Source: Phoronis australis
Lineage: Eukaryota; Phoronida; Phoronidae
DNA length: 27,701 nucleotides
Direction of reading: 5' to 3'
Assembly (NCBI GenBank): GCA_002633005.1
Contig: NMRA01001133.1
Span: 1 to 27,701, forward strand
Within the stretch, counting starts at the first letter, position 1, and each line of letters begins with the position of its first letter. Below the pieces are notes generated by a model, which worked only from the letters and a program-made list of their open reading frames with translations, had not been told where the DNA came from and ran no database searches. Shown one piece after another: positions 18,418-27,701 of the stretch. Both the position numbers and the translations under genes were made by a program.

Positions 18418-20631
18418 TTGTTGGTCAGTTTAACGTGTGAACGTGCCGCTGAGATGGAAGTCATATTTAATTTTTTGTATAGATTTGGGTCGCCTTTTCA
18501 GCTCTTTGGTACAAATATGGGGTGCCATTTTAGATTAAGCTCTGGTATGAGAAATTGCTACATTTGCTTGATACAAGTTGACGTAATTTTGAAAGACGTC
18601 AAATACTGCGATCCGACTATCAACCATGGTTGATCCTTAGCCTTTTTTGCAGATCAGGTATAAATATGGGTCATGTTTTAAACTTTCTTTTAATAGGTAT
18701 AGGAATGGGGTGCATGGAGTCTAGCTTTTGCTACAAACAGAGGTCGCATTTTTGCAATAGGGCACAACAGTTTTGGGTCAAGTCAAATCAATTTACACGT
18801 ATTAATAATCGGTTTAAGTAAAGGAAGAGAAAATATTAGCTACAGGCTAGTATATCGACAAATAAATACTTAAGTTATAAAATAAATAAATATTAAATTA
18901 AAACAAATATTTAAAATACCATATACAAGAATATACTACTAGCATTGACATGAATCGGATATTTTCATTTTCTTTCCAGGTATAACGTCCCAGATTTGAG
19001 AGCCAAGCTACACCCCCTACTCTAAAGGATAAGTGCACCCCCGGGATGATCGAGTGTGAACGCTGCATATGATGGGCTGTATTTCTTAGAATACGAAGAT
19101 GCAGTCGTTTGGTAGCTTGTCCCGTGAATCACTTTACATGCATTGGTTGAGTTGATGTGGGACCCTGTGTCTCGCCAAATATCTACAAAACTAGATTTTA
19201 ACTAAGTAAATTATTTTCCGAAAAGTAGAAAGCCAGTCAAATTTTATCTTATGTTTTTGCCAATATGCCATTAGTTGGGTCACGAGTGACCTTGTATTTT
19301 TTGCAAAATTCGGCAAAAAGAAAAGTAAATTTATAGCAAAACAGCAGTATCAATAACATATCAATATTTCAGGATAAAGGTTCAACATGAAATCTCAAAA
19401 GCGCAATCACAGTGTCTGAATTTCCGTATCTTTTTCATTTGAGGTTGCTTTTTAAATGTTAACTTGAAATTTAATTTAAACGTTTTCATAAAAATCTAAC
19501 AGTTTTATTGTTTATAGCCTTATGTATCAGTAGAACATTTGAAAAACAGTTCCTAGCAGCACTTTGGAGAACTGTGTATAAAATTCATCTGCCGTGAAAA
19601 TTTCGTATGAATTCGATTAGACATTTCTGAGATATGATTCTCCGAAGTTAGCATAATATGAACACCTTTCTGTCTTGTACTAGGGGTAGACCTACGACCG
19701 TTCGTGAATGACATTGCGCATTTCTGAATTAAAAAGTTTGACGCACACACTTCACCAACCCCAAACTGTAATCGAGGTTGTATATTAAGCTCACCTAATG
19801 CTCATGACACACGCCTTACCTTTTCGTGCTCAGCTATCTGCAATAACTTTTTGTCAATGAAATGTTTGAGCGTTAAACTCAATTGAACTAGTCTGCTCGA
19901 TCAAAAAAGTCCTGCTTAAGTATTATCCTGTGACCGTTACCCAGTGAAGGTGTGTCCCTTGATCTGGGACGAGTTCAATTGACCCAATAATATCGTGGAG
20001 GAAGTGGAGGAAGTTACTGATTACGTGCTTCGCTTGTAGTACATAGATGTATTGTGATGTCGCATTTCCGTATGCTGTGGCTCTTGGGTCTAAAGAAAGC
20101 ACGACAGGAATATTATTGATCCGCATTTACAAATGGCATTTTACTCGTTAAATGTGCCTATATGGACTTGAACGCTTTACCTTCCCCCTTTTTTCATTTT
20201 TTCGGACCGACCCATTGATTTCCTTTGTAGTAGACTACAAGCTGTCGATTCCCAGCCTTCTTATTNATCTAATTAACTTTCAAAAGTTCATTACTAATCC
20301 AAATTTAATACGGCTCCAGTCTGAAAAAAGTAAGTAAATGTACGAAAACTAAATACTTTTAAAGTGAAAAAACTAATAAAATAAAGTGAGGAGCAAAGTC
20401 CTGTTGTCAAGGGCTACATAAAACAGCGAGGAGGAAGCACCTAATGGGCAATGACGCTATAAGTGTCCAAAACTTCCTACAGGAATCCACAGCGGCGATA
20501 AAAACACCACTAGCAGCCTCCAATTCAAGAGGAGTGCCACACTTCAAACGTGTGACCTCTTCTTATAATTATTAGCCTCTAGAACATCACACGTCAGCTT
20601 GAAATCTTTTACATGGTTGGCGGTCGTTCTT

Positions 20632-21740
20632 TTAATCACCAGCTATTCTGGTCCCCAAGAGCTGTGGGCTATCAACTTCAGGACATCGCTGCCCTCCACA
20701 CCACTCGGGTGATCTCTTCTCATACGGACCAGACTTTCTACACGAGCCCAGCACTATCCAAGGAGGTGGCACCTGTGATGTGAAAAAGAGACGGTAAATG
20801 CTCCTGACATACGTGCTCTCGCAGCTGGTTGAAGCGACCCTTGCCAACAGGGCACAGCTGTAACCATTTCGGACCTCCCTAAGACTCCGGCAGGCGCGGT
20901 TGTTGTGGCCTTGCTACTCTAGTCTCCTGATGACGGGGCTGGTGTCGCCTCCGGTCAGGCAGGAAACCCCACACGGTGTCAGGGTGAATCTCAGGGGCTT
21001 GGGAGTCTCTTCTCCTGTCGAAGCTGTGGCATGTTGAACTGAGCACTGCCTGTGCATCAAACTTTATTTCTGGTTTCTCCATTGGTGCCGGCTCTTCAGT
21101 AGAGTCGGACGCCTCATCTATTACCTAATATTCCGACGAGGAGTCAAGCTCCCTGACGTCCCCTTTTCTCGGATATGATCTGGGTGTATCCTTTTTCCTG
21201 GACTCTCGAGACTACTTGAAGGGCTTCTAGTCCAGCATCCACCATTCATTGTCTCACCATCCCAACATCCAGTAATTCCACCTCTGTCCTACCAAAGTCA
21301 AGGAGGCACGTTGTAATTTCATGATGTAGTCAGTCAGGCTTCTGCGGGTAGCCTCTTTGTATAGTTCCATAATGAGGACCGGTCGGATCCTCACCTGCTC
21401 GTTGATCCCACCCAGAATCGGCTTACCTCTCATAAAAATTGACATCGGCTCTTCCTGTGACGGTAGTTCCCTCATGCCAGCCTTGACAACCTCCGTTTGT
21501 GCACCCGACTGAAACAACAGACTGTCTATTCTCAGTGGGATACTAAAGCACACAAAGGACAACAATAATTTATGCTCTCCAAATAAGCTAGTTGGTCGTC
21601 ATCCAGGTTAACGCAGTCATTATCAAACCAGTATTTGCAGTCATTACACTGTGCCACATTGCGACGACTGTATGGTCTTCCACAAACACAGTAAAACGTG
21701 TCCTTATCTTTAATCCCCTCCTGCAACAATTGAGCATCCT
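20632..21740 (-). pseudogene. Decayed coding sequence of unknown family (GC-rich, minus strand)
   Basis: The region is richer in GC than its surroundings and has successive open stretches on the minus strand in shifting frames: 21565-21254 (with GINEQVRIRPVLIMELYKEA and TLVGQRWNYW), about 21235-21150 (GLEALQVVSRVQEKGYTQII) and 21082-20879 (starting MEKPEIKFDAQAVLSSTC). Near 20870-20770 one frame reads LCPVGKGRFNQLREHVCQEH then LPSLF. This looks like a C2H2-type finger whose second cysteine is replaced (CPVG for CPVC), with the Arg-x-His...His spacing kept. Splice-like words (AG|GTAAGC near 21430) leave open a multi-exon gene, but stops and frame shifts favour a decayed gene or retroelement gag-like region. 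Function unknown. Confidence 0.4.
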
Positions 21741-21744
21741 GCAT
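21532..21744 (-). CDS. PHD-finger-like zinc-binding peptide (71 codons with stop), possibly a first exon
   Basis: The frame starts at the ATG at 21744 and reads MQDAQLLQEGIKDKDTFYCV, with a zinc-finger-like pattern: Tyr-Cys-Val-Cys, then AQCNDCKYWF, DNDCV and a final CCPLC. Spacing fits a PHD finger (Cys4-His-Cys3), including the aromatic residues before the sixth ligand. The histidine of the usual WFHxxC motif is aspartate here (WFDNDC), so one zinc ligand is lost or replaced. PHD fingers read histone tails in chromatin factors and also occur in ORF1/gag-like proteins of some retroelements. It lies upstream, on the same strand, of the decayed coding region at 20632-21565 and overlaps its first open stretch in another frame. 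A splice acceptor-like TTGTTTCAG near 21508 suggests the two could be exons of one unit. Confidence 0.5.
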   Translation of the reverse strand: MQDAQLLQEGIKDKDTFYCVCGRPYSRRNVAQCNDCKYWFDNDCVNLDDDQLAYLESINYCCPLCALVSH

Positions 21745-21791
21745 GTGACGCTCACCTCAACCAGTCAACTCCTTACTTAAATTTAAATTTA

Positions 21792-21808
21792 CAGGCTTTA
21801 AGCCTGTC
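21792..21808. repeat. Short inverted repeat (7-bp arms, 3-nt loop)
   Basis: ACAGGCT and AGCCTGT pair around TTA, just upstream of the minus-strand PHD-like frame. Confidence 0.7.
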
Positions 21809-21967
21809 GGGGTTCACTAGTGTAACGCAGTTACTGATTTTGTCTCTATGTAAGTAATTGGATAATTTCTGTAAAATAACTGCTGGGAATTTCCAAGGAG
21901 ACGATGTTTTTATAGGCCTACACTCCTTTAATACTGGCAGAATCTAAAATTAATACTGGCTGACCGA

Positions 21968-22002
21968 CCGAATAGCTTAACTTGTGGAATGGGGCTATTC
22001 GG
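21968..22002. repeat. 9-bp inverted repeat with a 17-nt loop
   Basis: CCGAATAGC at 21968-21976 and GCTATTCGG at 21994-22002. The rest of 21810-22300 shows no gene. Confidence 0.7.
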
Positions 22003-22526
22003 AAAATCTACAATAACTAGAGGGCGTGCGTGTACTAGTGGTGATAGATTAACAGCCTCGATTTCGCGAGCCCTTTAAATACATGGTGAAATGGCTTGCA
22101 GCCCTGCCAACTGAATCTGAGATTGCGTAAAAAGGGTGCTTCTGTGAGAGGAAGTAAGCACGACCTCATACAAAGGTAAGGTTTGTGATTATTTTAACGA
22201 TTATTCCATGATTATTCTACCGATGCCTGTTAACTGAGGCACTCGCCTATGTCGACTTCGCGGCAGTCAGTCGCCAGCCAGAGTCTGGTTAATCTTTGTA
22301 AGTTGTGATATGTGATACGATACTTGACGTAGCAATCGCGATCTTTTCGTACATCAAAGCATTACTATTGTTTGGAATGATTTCTAAAAGTTTATCAGTG
22401 ACAGTTTCATCAATCAATGCTGAATGTTTATGCTGTCAACTCGATACAGGTTAATGAGTTAAGATTACAATCCAATCCCAATGGCAAAGGGTACGTGGGT
22501 GATAAATATCCATTGCGTTAGACTAT

Positions 22527-22875
22527 TTGTTTACTCCCTATCATATGTCTTCTGGAAATCTATTACACATTGAAATGGAAATCTACCACGTCAGTTTTCC
22601 CGTAACCTTTGGTTTTTAGGTTTGAAGGTTTGTACCTTGCAGAGGAGATATGCATCGCTTCTGCACCGTCCCTGAATGGACAAAAATTGGTTTTTAGCAT
22701 TTGACTTTGTTTACTCCCTATCATATGTCTTCTGGAAATCTATTACACGTTGAAATGGAAATCTATCACGTCAGTTTTCACGGTTTTTAGGTTTGAAGGC
22801 TTGTACCTTGCAGAGGAGATATGCATCGCTTCTGCACCGTTCCTGAATGGACAAAAATTGGTTTTTAGCATTTGA
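22527..22875 (+). repeat. 180-bp internal tandem duplication in copy 1
   Basis: TTTACTCCCTATCATATGTC occurs at 22530 and again at 22710, and similarity continues through TTTTTAGCATTTGACT. The second copy lacks about 9 bp (TAACCTTTG). Copy 2 (from 25199) has a single version, so this arose after the copies split. Confidence 0.9.
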
Positions 22876-23488
22876 CTGCAGCTAACCAACAAGATCTTCC
22901 CATCCAGTGCAGATCTGTTATCAAAGCCTACTTTCAATATTGGAGACAACGAACAAAGCCTTTGAAAAGGAACAGCTATTTTTAAAGTCATTTTGTTTAA
23001 ATTACTTATTCAGGTCCTGAGGGGGGATTGGCATGGGGGTTGTAATATTTGGTACAACTGAATGCGTGGAAATAACAGGTAATACATGTTTGAGGAAAAG
23101 AGCATGGTGAGGTAATTCTTAACCTTCACGAAGTCCCTTCAAGTTGATTTCATGAAACTGTTTTGCTACTTGAATCAATTGTAAAACCACGAAAATATAT
23201 TACATTTTCCGAATTCCCAGTTACTGAATAGTCTTAACTCATGCCTTGAAATGTTGCAAGTAATTATAAATTCAAATGACTGCCATTTTTGTGAAAATTG
23301 CATTTTTGATGGTGCCTTATACGATTTGTAATTACTCTTAAACAACAAAAAGATTATCCATCATTTTTAAATGACCCAAGTCTTCATATCTTCTATTAGA
23401 AGAAAAACGGTTCCCTCAACCTTAGGCTAGAAGTATGTTTGACAGACCCATGAACCTGTAATCTGAGTTTAAAATTGCTGAAAGTATC

Positions 23489-23541
23489 AAAATTAAAAAG
23501 GCTTGAAAATGGGTNAAAATTAAAAAGGCTTGAAAATGGGT
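23489..23541 (+). repeat. 26-bp duplication on both sides of an N
   Basis: 23489-23514 and 23516-23541 are identical, with the N at 23515 between them. Copy 2 near 27230 has only one version. This is an uncollapsed contig-end overlap. Confidence 0.95.
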
Positions 23542-24276
23542 AACAAATGTTTGAAGTTGTCTCAAAAAACTTGTATATTTTACAGACAAGTTATGCGTTT
23601 AAAGAATTGCTATGGCTAGGGATAAAAATAAAGACACAGTTTTATGCAATACTCATTATATACACCCTTGGTTTCTGAAAATAGTAATTATTTACTTTTA
23701 TGTGAAACTGTAGACCAATCACCATATATTTTTGAAAAACAGGGATAACATTTTCGATCCAATCTGGAGTACTTAATTATTCATATTTCAATATTTGTTC
23801 CACATTCAGTGACATTTTAAGGCCACTTCAAGCTGTATCATAGACAAGCTTTGTTACTCCGTTCTCTTCCCACAGCACTTCCACACACCAGCAGTGCTGC
23901 ATGGCACAATGTGCAAGTCAGTGGCCCTGGAGAAATGTGAATCGCAGTACTAAGTTACCATAAGACAATGTGCCAGTGGAGTGTCTATGTATCCAGACGA
24001 ACTATATCTGACTGCTACACAAATAAGCCTTGTTGGTGAGGACGCCCTTTCTTAGGCAATGAGTCATGTGTGGACAATAGCTTATTTCCTTTCCTGGAAG
24101 AAACATGAGGGACTGAAGCTAAAGAAGACCTAGTCACACTCTGGTCTAGTTCAGAGTCTGATTTTGGGCTCAAAACGATTCAAGTGATATGCTGCTGTGT
24201 TCACTTTCAAGGGTCTAATTGTGGATGTTATTGAGGCTGAATGAGGTTACATGAAAGAAAGCCACGTGTTGAAAGT

Positions 24277-24368
24277 GGACCTTTTTCACAAGCGCTTCTA
24301 TAGGCCATTGAAACTAGTGAGAAAACTGGACCTTTTTTACAAGCGCTTCTATAGGCCATTGAAACTAG
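24277..24368 (+). repeat. Two-copy direct repeat, period 51 bp
   Basis: GGACCTTTTTCACAAGCGCT...CCATTGAAACTAG at 24277-24317 recurs at 24328-24368 with one or two changes. Confidence 0.9.
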
Positions 24369-24890
24369 AACCCAGTGAAATGAAAGCCAAAAGCTGAGTA
24401 ACATTAAATTTTCCTTTCAGAAGAAAGGTTTTATACTATTGGTAAAAACTTTTCAATTTGGTACAGATTATGGGGAAATGACATTCAGTGACTGCATCGA
24501 TTGTCTCATTGTATGTTTTCAATTGTAGCTAGCAGCTACTATGCACAAGATTCAAGAATAAACAATTATCAGTGTATTTAAAAACAAATGGCAAACTGAA
24601 AAAGCACAGAAAGAAACATTGTGAGGGAGTCCATAATCAGGCATATCAGGTGCTGAATTACTGAATTACGTTCAATTCTCTCAGGTTATTGCTGAAGGAT
24701 TGCTTTTCACTTTGTCCAACAGTGAAATAGATGGTCAGGCGGTTGGTTTCAGTTGTTTTTTCTTGCCTGTAACAGAATAGAAATATTAGCAAATTGTAAA
24801 AGAAAAGGCAATACAAAACTACTTTTGTAAGGCAGAACATACTTGACATTTCATCTTCATGTTTATGTGTAGAAACTAATAACCTTTGTN

Positions 24891-24954
24891 GTCGGCTAGA
24901 CGACCGGTCGACGGCCGGTCGTCGACCAATTTCCGACCGGTCGGCCAAAAATTC
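24891..24954. repeat. GC-rich patch of overlapping GACCGGTC palindromes
   Basis: CGACCGGTCGACGGCCGGTC, GTCGAC and GACCGGTCGG recur within 64 bp, in sharp contrast to the AT-rich flanks. It begins right after the N at 24890 and stops 17 bp before copy 2 of the large duplication. Confidence 0.8.
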
Positions 24955-24970
24955 GTGATGTGTTCTGTAT

Positions 24971-25490
24971 GTTGTGATATGTGATACGATACTTGACGTA
25001 GCAATCGGGATCTTTTCGTACATCAAAGCATTATTATTGTTTGGAATGATTTCTAAAAGTTTATCAGTGACAGTTACATCAATCAATGCTCAATGTTTAT
25101 GCTGTCAACTCGATACAGGTTAATGAGTTAAGATTACAATCCAATCCCAATGGCAAAGGGTACGTGAGTGATAAATATCTATTGCATTAGACTATTTGTT
25201 TACTCCCTATCATATGTCTTCTGGAAATCTATTACACGTTGAAATGGAAATCTATCACGTCAGTTTTCACGTAACCTTTGGTTTTTAGGTTTGAAGGCTT
25301 GTACCGTGAAGAGGAGTTATGCATCGCTTCTGCACCGTCCCTGAATGGACAAAAATTGTTTTTTAGCATTCGACTGCAGCTAAGCAACAAGATCTTCCTA
25401 TCCAGTGCAGATCTGTTGTCAAAGCCTACTTTCAATATTGGAGACAACGAACAAAGCCTTTGAAAAGGAACAGCTATTTTTAAAGTTATT
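24971..25490 (+). repeat. Large duplication, copy 2, left part
   Basis: Corresponds to 22302-22991 without the internal 180-bp duplication. It ends at TTTTTAAAGTTATT, where copy 1 continues TTTTTAAAGTCATT|TTG. Confidence 0.92.
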
Positions 25491-26729
25491 ACTTGGCGAA
25501 ATAAATTTCGCCAAGTATATTGCTCTGACACTAAGTTTGTTTTTTTTTTAGTTTGTTCGCACGATACAGGTCGCAATTTTCGTCCGATCATCACGAAACT
25601 TACACATAACACGTACTTCTGGAAGTACTGGAAGCCTATTGTTTTTCATCAAAATCGGATCCAAGATGGCGGCTGTGGCGGCCATTTTGTGCAGTGGCGA
25701 CCATTTTGTTTCCGTTTAAAGGTTCAAATGCTTCTGGAGGCTACAATTTTTTACGTAAAAAGCTAAGAATCGGCACAGTTAATTGACCGGAAGATTGCTA
25801 CAAGTATACCGGAAATTGTTTACTTCCGGCCAAAGATGGCGGATATATCGGCGATCGCGCACGCGCACCTCGATTTTGGCCTAAAAACGTTTTCTCCTCT
25901 AGAGGGCGTATTATAGGACCAATTCCTTCGAGTTTTTATAGGTATTAGTTTCTTGTAACATGCTATTACACAAATCCAAAAAACCGGAAGTTGCATTCAA
26001 GATGGCGGATATAGCGCATGTTGACCCATTTTCAGTCGTCTGGAGTGGCATTTTAAACGGGAAGAGAAAAAGACGTGAGTTTTTGCTTGTAGATTCCTTA
26101 AAGTATTATCTTTCAAAATGCGTGAAACAATTTTTTTTCAGACTTACCGTTTTTGAGTTATTTGACTTTGAATTTCTTAAAAAAAACGCAAAATTTCATT
26201 TTTTCGAAAAATTTACGGAATTCGGCTATACCATCAGTTTAGATAGAATTTTAAACGGGCTTTCAGAAGATGTTTTCCATTTTTCGCTAGGACGTCTACT
26301 TTTCGAGTTATTTGAGATTTTCTGATAACGCTGTTCCTTTGTTGAGCGCTCTGGCTGCATTGATCTTGGTTTACCTTCTATGAACTAGGCTGTATCCCAT
26401 TTCTTATTGATTTATGACATCTAAGTTCATCATATGAATGTTGAGATGTTGTTCATCATCGCCACCACCATCATCATATTCGTCATCATCGTCATCATCT
26501 TCGTCATCATCTCCGTCGTTGTCTTTTCCGTTAATTTCGCCAAGTGTCGCTCAAGACTAGCCTTTTTTTTACTGATTTCGGACTTCTACGTTCGTCATGT
26601 GTATTTTATTATTACTTCTTTTGTTCATTCCCGCCACCATCGTCGTCATATTCGTCATCTTCATCATCATCTTTATCGTCAAATTTTTGGTTAATTTCGC
26701 CAAGGTTCGCTCCTCGGAGCGCTTTCATT
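25491..26729 (+). mobile_element. Solitary 1.24 kb copy of the tandem-repeat unit, precisely inserted
   Basis: The order is that of a complete subfamily-2 unit: opening palindrome (12-bp arms around AA, 25491-25516), spacer with T run, core from about 25561 to 26325, two trinucleotide modules (about 26388-26550 and 26551-26700), TTTCGCCAAGG, stem-loop CGCTCC-TC-GGAGCG at 26708-26721, and CTTTCATT. The insertion point is given by the empty copy at about 22989-22993. Two readings are possible: insertion between two T with no target duplication (element 25491-26729), or a 4-bp imperfect duplication TATT/CATT (element 25491-26725). No coding capacity for transposition, so it is non-autonomous. 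Confidence 0.9.
25615..26008 (+). promoter_or_regulatory. Solitary-copy cluster of ETS/YY1/NRF1/CTCF-like sites
   Basis: ACTTCTGGAAGT at 25615-25626 (one base off the double ETS palindrome). CAAGATGGCGGC at 25662-25673, followed by an extra duplicated GCGACCATTTTG at about 25697-25708. Composite ACTTCCGG...AAAGATGGCGG at 25822-25842. NRF1-like GCGCACGCGCAC at 25857-25868. CTCF-like CCTCTAGAGGGCGT at 25896-25909. Composite AACCGGAAGT + 6 bp + CAAGATGGCGG at 25982-26008. Confidence 0.5.
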
Positions 26730-27701
26730 TTGTTAAATTACTTATTCAGGTCCCGAAGGGGGATTGTCATGGGGGGGGTTTGAAATATTAGGTACAACTG
26801 AATGTGTGGAAATAACAGGTATTACATGTTTGGGGAAAAGAGCATGGTGAGGTAATCCTTAACCTTCACGAAGTCCCTTCAAGTTGATTTCATGAAACTG
26901 TTTTGCTACATGTATCAATTGTAAAGCCACGAAAATATATTACATTTTCCGAATTCACAATGACTTAATAGTCTTAACTCATACCTTGAAATGTTGCAAG
27001 TCGCTATAAATTCAAATGACTGCCATTTTTGTGAAAAATGCATTTTTGATGGTGCCTTACGATTTGTAATTACTCTCAAACAACAGAAAGATTATCCATC
27101 ATTTTTAAATGACCCAAGTCTTCATATCTTCTATTAGAAAAAAACGGTTCCCTCCACCTTAGGCTAGAAGTATGCTTGACAGACCCATGAACCTGTAATC
27201 TGAGTTTAAAATTGCTGAAAGTATCAAAATTAAGAAGGCTTGAAAATGGGTAACAAAGGTTTGAAGTTGTCTCAAAAAATTGTATATTTTACAGATAAGT
27301 GATGCGTTTAAAGAATTGTTATGGATAGGGATAAAAAATAAAGACACAGTTTTATGCAATACTCATTATATACACCCTTGGTTTCTGAAAATAGTAATTA
27401 TTTAATTTTATGTGAAACTGTAGACCAATCACCATATATTTTTGAAAAACAGAGATAACATTTTTGATCCAATCCGGAGTACTTAATTATTCATATTACA
27501 ATATTTGTTCCAGGTTCAGTGACATTTTAAAGCCACTTCAAGCTGTATCATAGACAAGCTTTGTTACTCCGTTCTCTTCCCACAGCACTTCCACACACCA
27601 GCAGTGCTGCATGGCACAATGTGCAAGTCAGTGGCCCTGGAGAAATGTGAATCGCAGTACTAAGTTACCGTAAGACAATGTGCCAGTGGAGTGTCTGTGT
27701 A
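26730..27701 (+). repeat. Large duplication, copy 2, right part
   Basis: Resumes the homology with 22992-23991 immediately after the inserted element (TTGTTAAATTACTTATTCAGG) and runs to the window end. It has the single version of the sequence that is doubled around the N in copy 1. Confidence 0.92.

Larger units (their letters stand above)
17891..20560. other. AT-rich intergenic sequence with minor repeats, no gene seen
   Basis: Contains a two-copy tandem repeat (18269-18388), an 11-base G run (18407-18417), a low-complexity TAAATA stretch near 18860-18910 and a contig join at the N at 20266. No open frame here looks coding. Confidence 0.5.
22302..23991 (+). repeat. Large duplication, copy 1 (uninterrupted)
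   Basis: Matches 24971-25490 plus 26730-27701 at about 97 percent (7 differences in the first 228 bp by eye). Relative to copy 2 it has a private 180-bp internal tandem duplication (22527-22875) and a 26-bp repeat across an N (23489-23541), and it lacks the 1.24 kb repeat element. It ends here only because copy 2 reaches the window edge, so the homology may be longer. Start-to-start offset is 2669 bp. No convincing coding region. Confidence 0.92.
23992..24970. other. Spacer between the two large copies, no gene seen
   Basis: One plus-strand frame from about 23880 to 24270 is open in pieces broken by six stops (for example SGVSMYPDELYLTATQISLV), which may be an old coding remnant that I do not recognise. 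It also holds a 41-bp tandem repeat (24277-24368) and a GC-rich palindromic patch (24891-24954) beside the N at 24890. Confidence 0.4.

Noticed and set aside
24658-25086. 142-residue minus-strand frame
   Set aside because: It spans the N at 24890, the GC-rich palindromic patch and the start of the large duplication, so it is a chance join of unrelated sequence.
25232-25612. 126-residue minus-strand frame, and a shorter relative at 22743-22991
   Set aside because: It crosses the junction between duplicated sequence and the inserted element; the part shared with copy 1 shows no domain, and the 180-bp duplication makes similarity between the frames expected.

Overview
The window is nuclear DNA from an animal, most likely a marine invertebrate; I cannot name the species. 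The evidence is a THAP zinc-finger fragment, a PHD-finger fragment, pieces of an L1/Tx1-type LINE, CpG-containing YY1/NRF1/ETS-type motifs, AT-rich unique sequence, and closely related sequence pairs differing by about 1.5 to 3 percent that look allelic. Four single N characters (16720, 20266, 23515, 24890) mark contig joins. There is no intact, confidently recognised protein-coding gene; most open frames are short and fall inside repeats.

Layout. 1-27 is an (AC)n run. 591-780 is a minus-strand fragment of a LINE reverse transcriptase. 781 to about 10630 is a block built from a roughly 1.15 kb tandem repeat: six core-bearing units (U1-U6), a 1.73 kb unrelated segment inside U6 that carries a THAP-domain fragment, then two core-deleted units. 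About 10652 to 11145 is the endonuclease C-terminus and linker of a LINE on the same strand. The repeat block therefore appears to sit inside one old LINE copy. 11.2-20.5 kb is gene-poor, with a fold-back element (12025-12198), a candidate TIR element (14800-16286), a 343 bp duplication across an N (16377-17063), and small local duplications. 20.6-21.75 kb is GC-richer decayed coding sequence on the minus strand, with a PHD-like finger and a broken C2H2-like finger. 22302-23991 is repeated at 24971-27701, and the second copy is interrupted by a single 1.24 kb unit of the same repeat family.

Main point. The 1.15 kb unit is a mobile, tandem-forming, non-coding element. It starts with a palindrome (ACTTGGCG...CGCCAAGT), ends with a GC-rich stem-loop (CGCTCC/GGAGCG), and has one or two trinucleotide-rich modules near its 3' end. 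Its core carries a fixed-order set of sites resembling ETS, YY1, NRF1 and CTCF motifs. The copy at 25491-26729 has a visible empty site at about 22989, which fixes the element's ends. Its design resembles DINE/HINE (Helentron-derived) non-autonomous elements, but that class is an inference.
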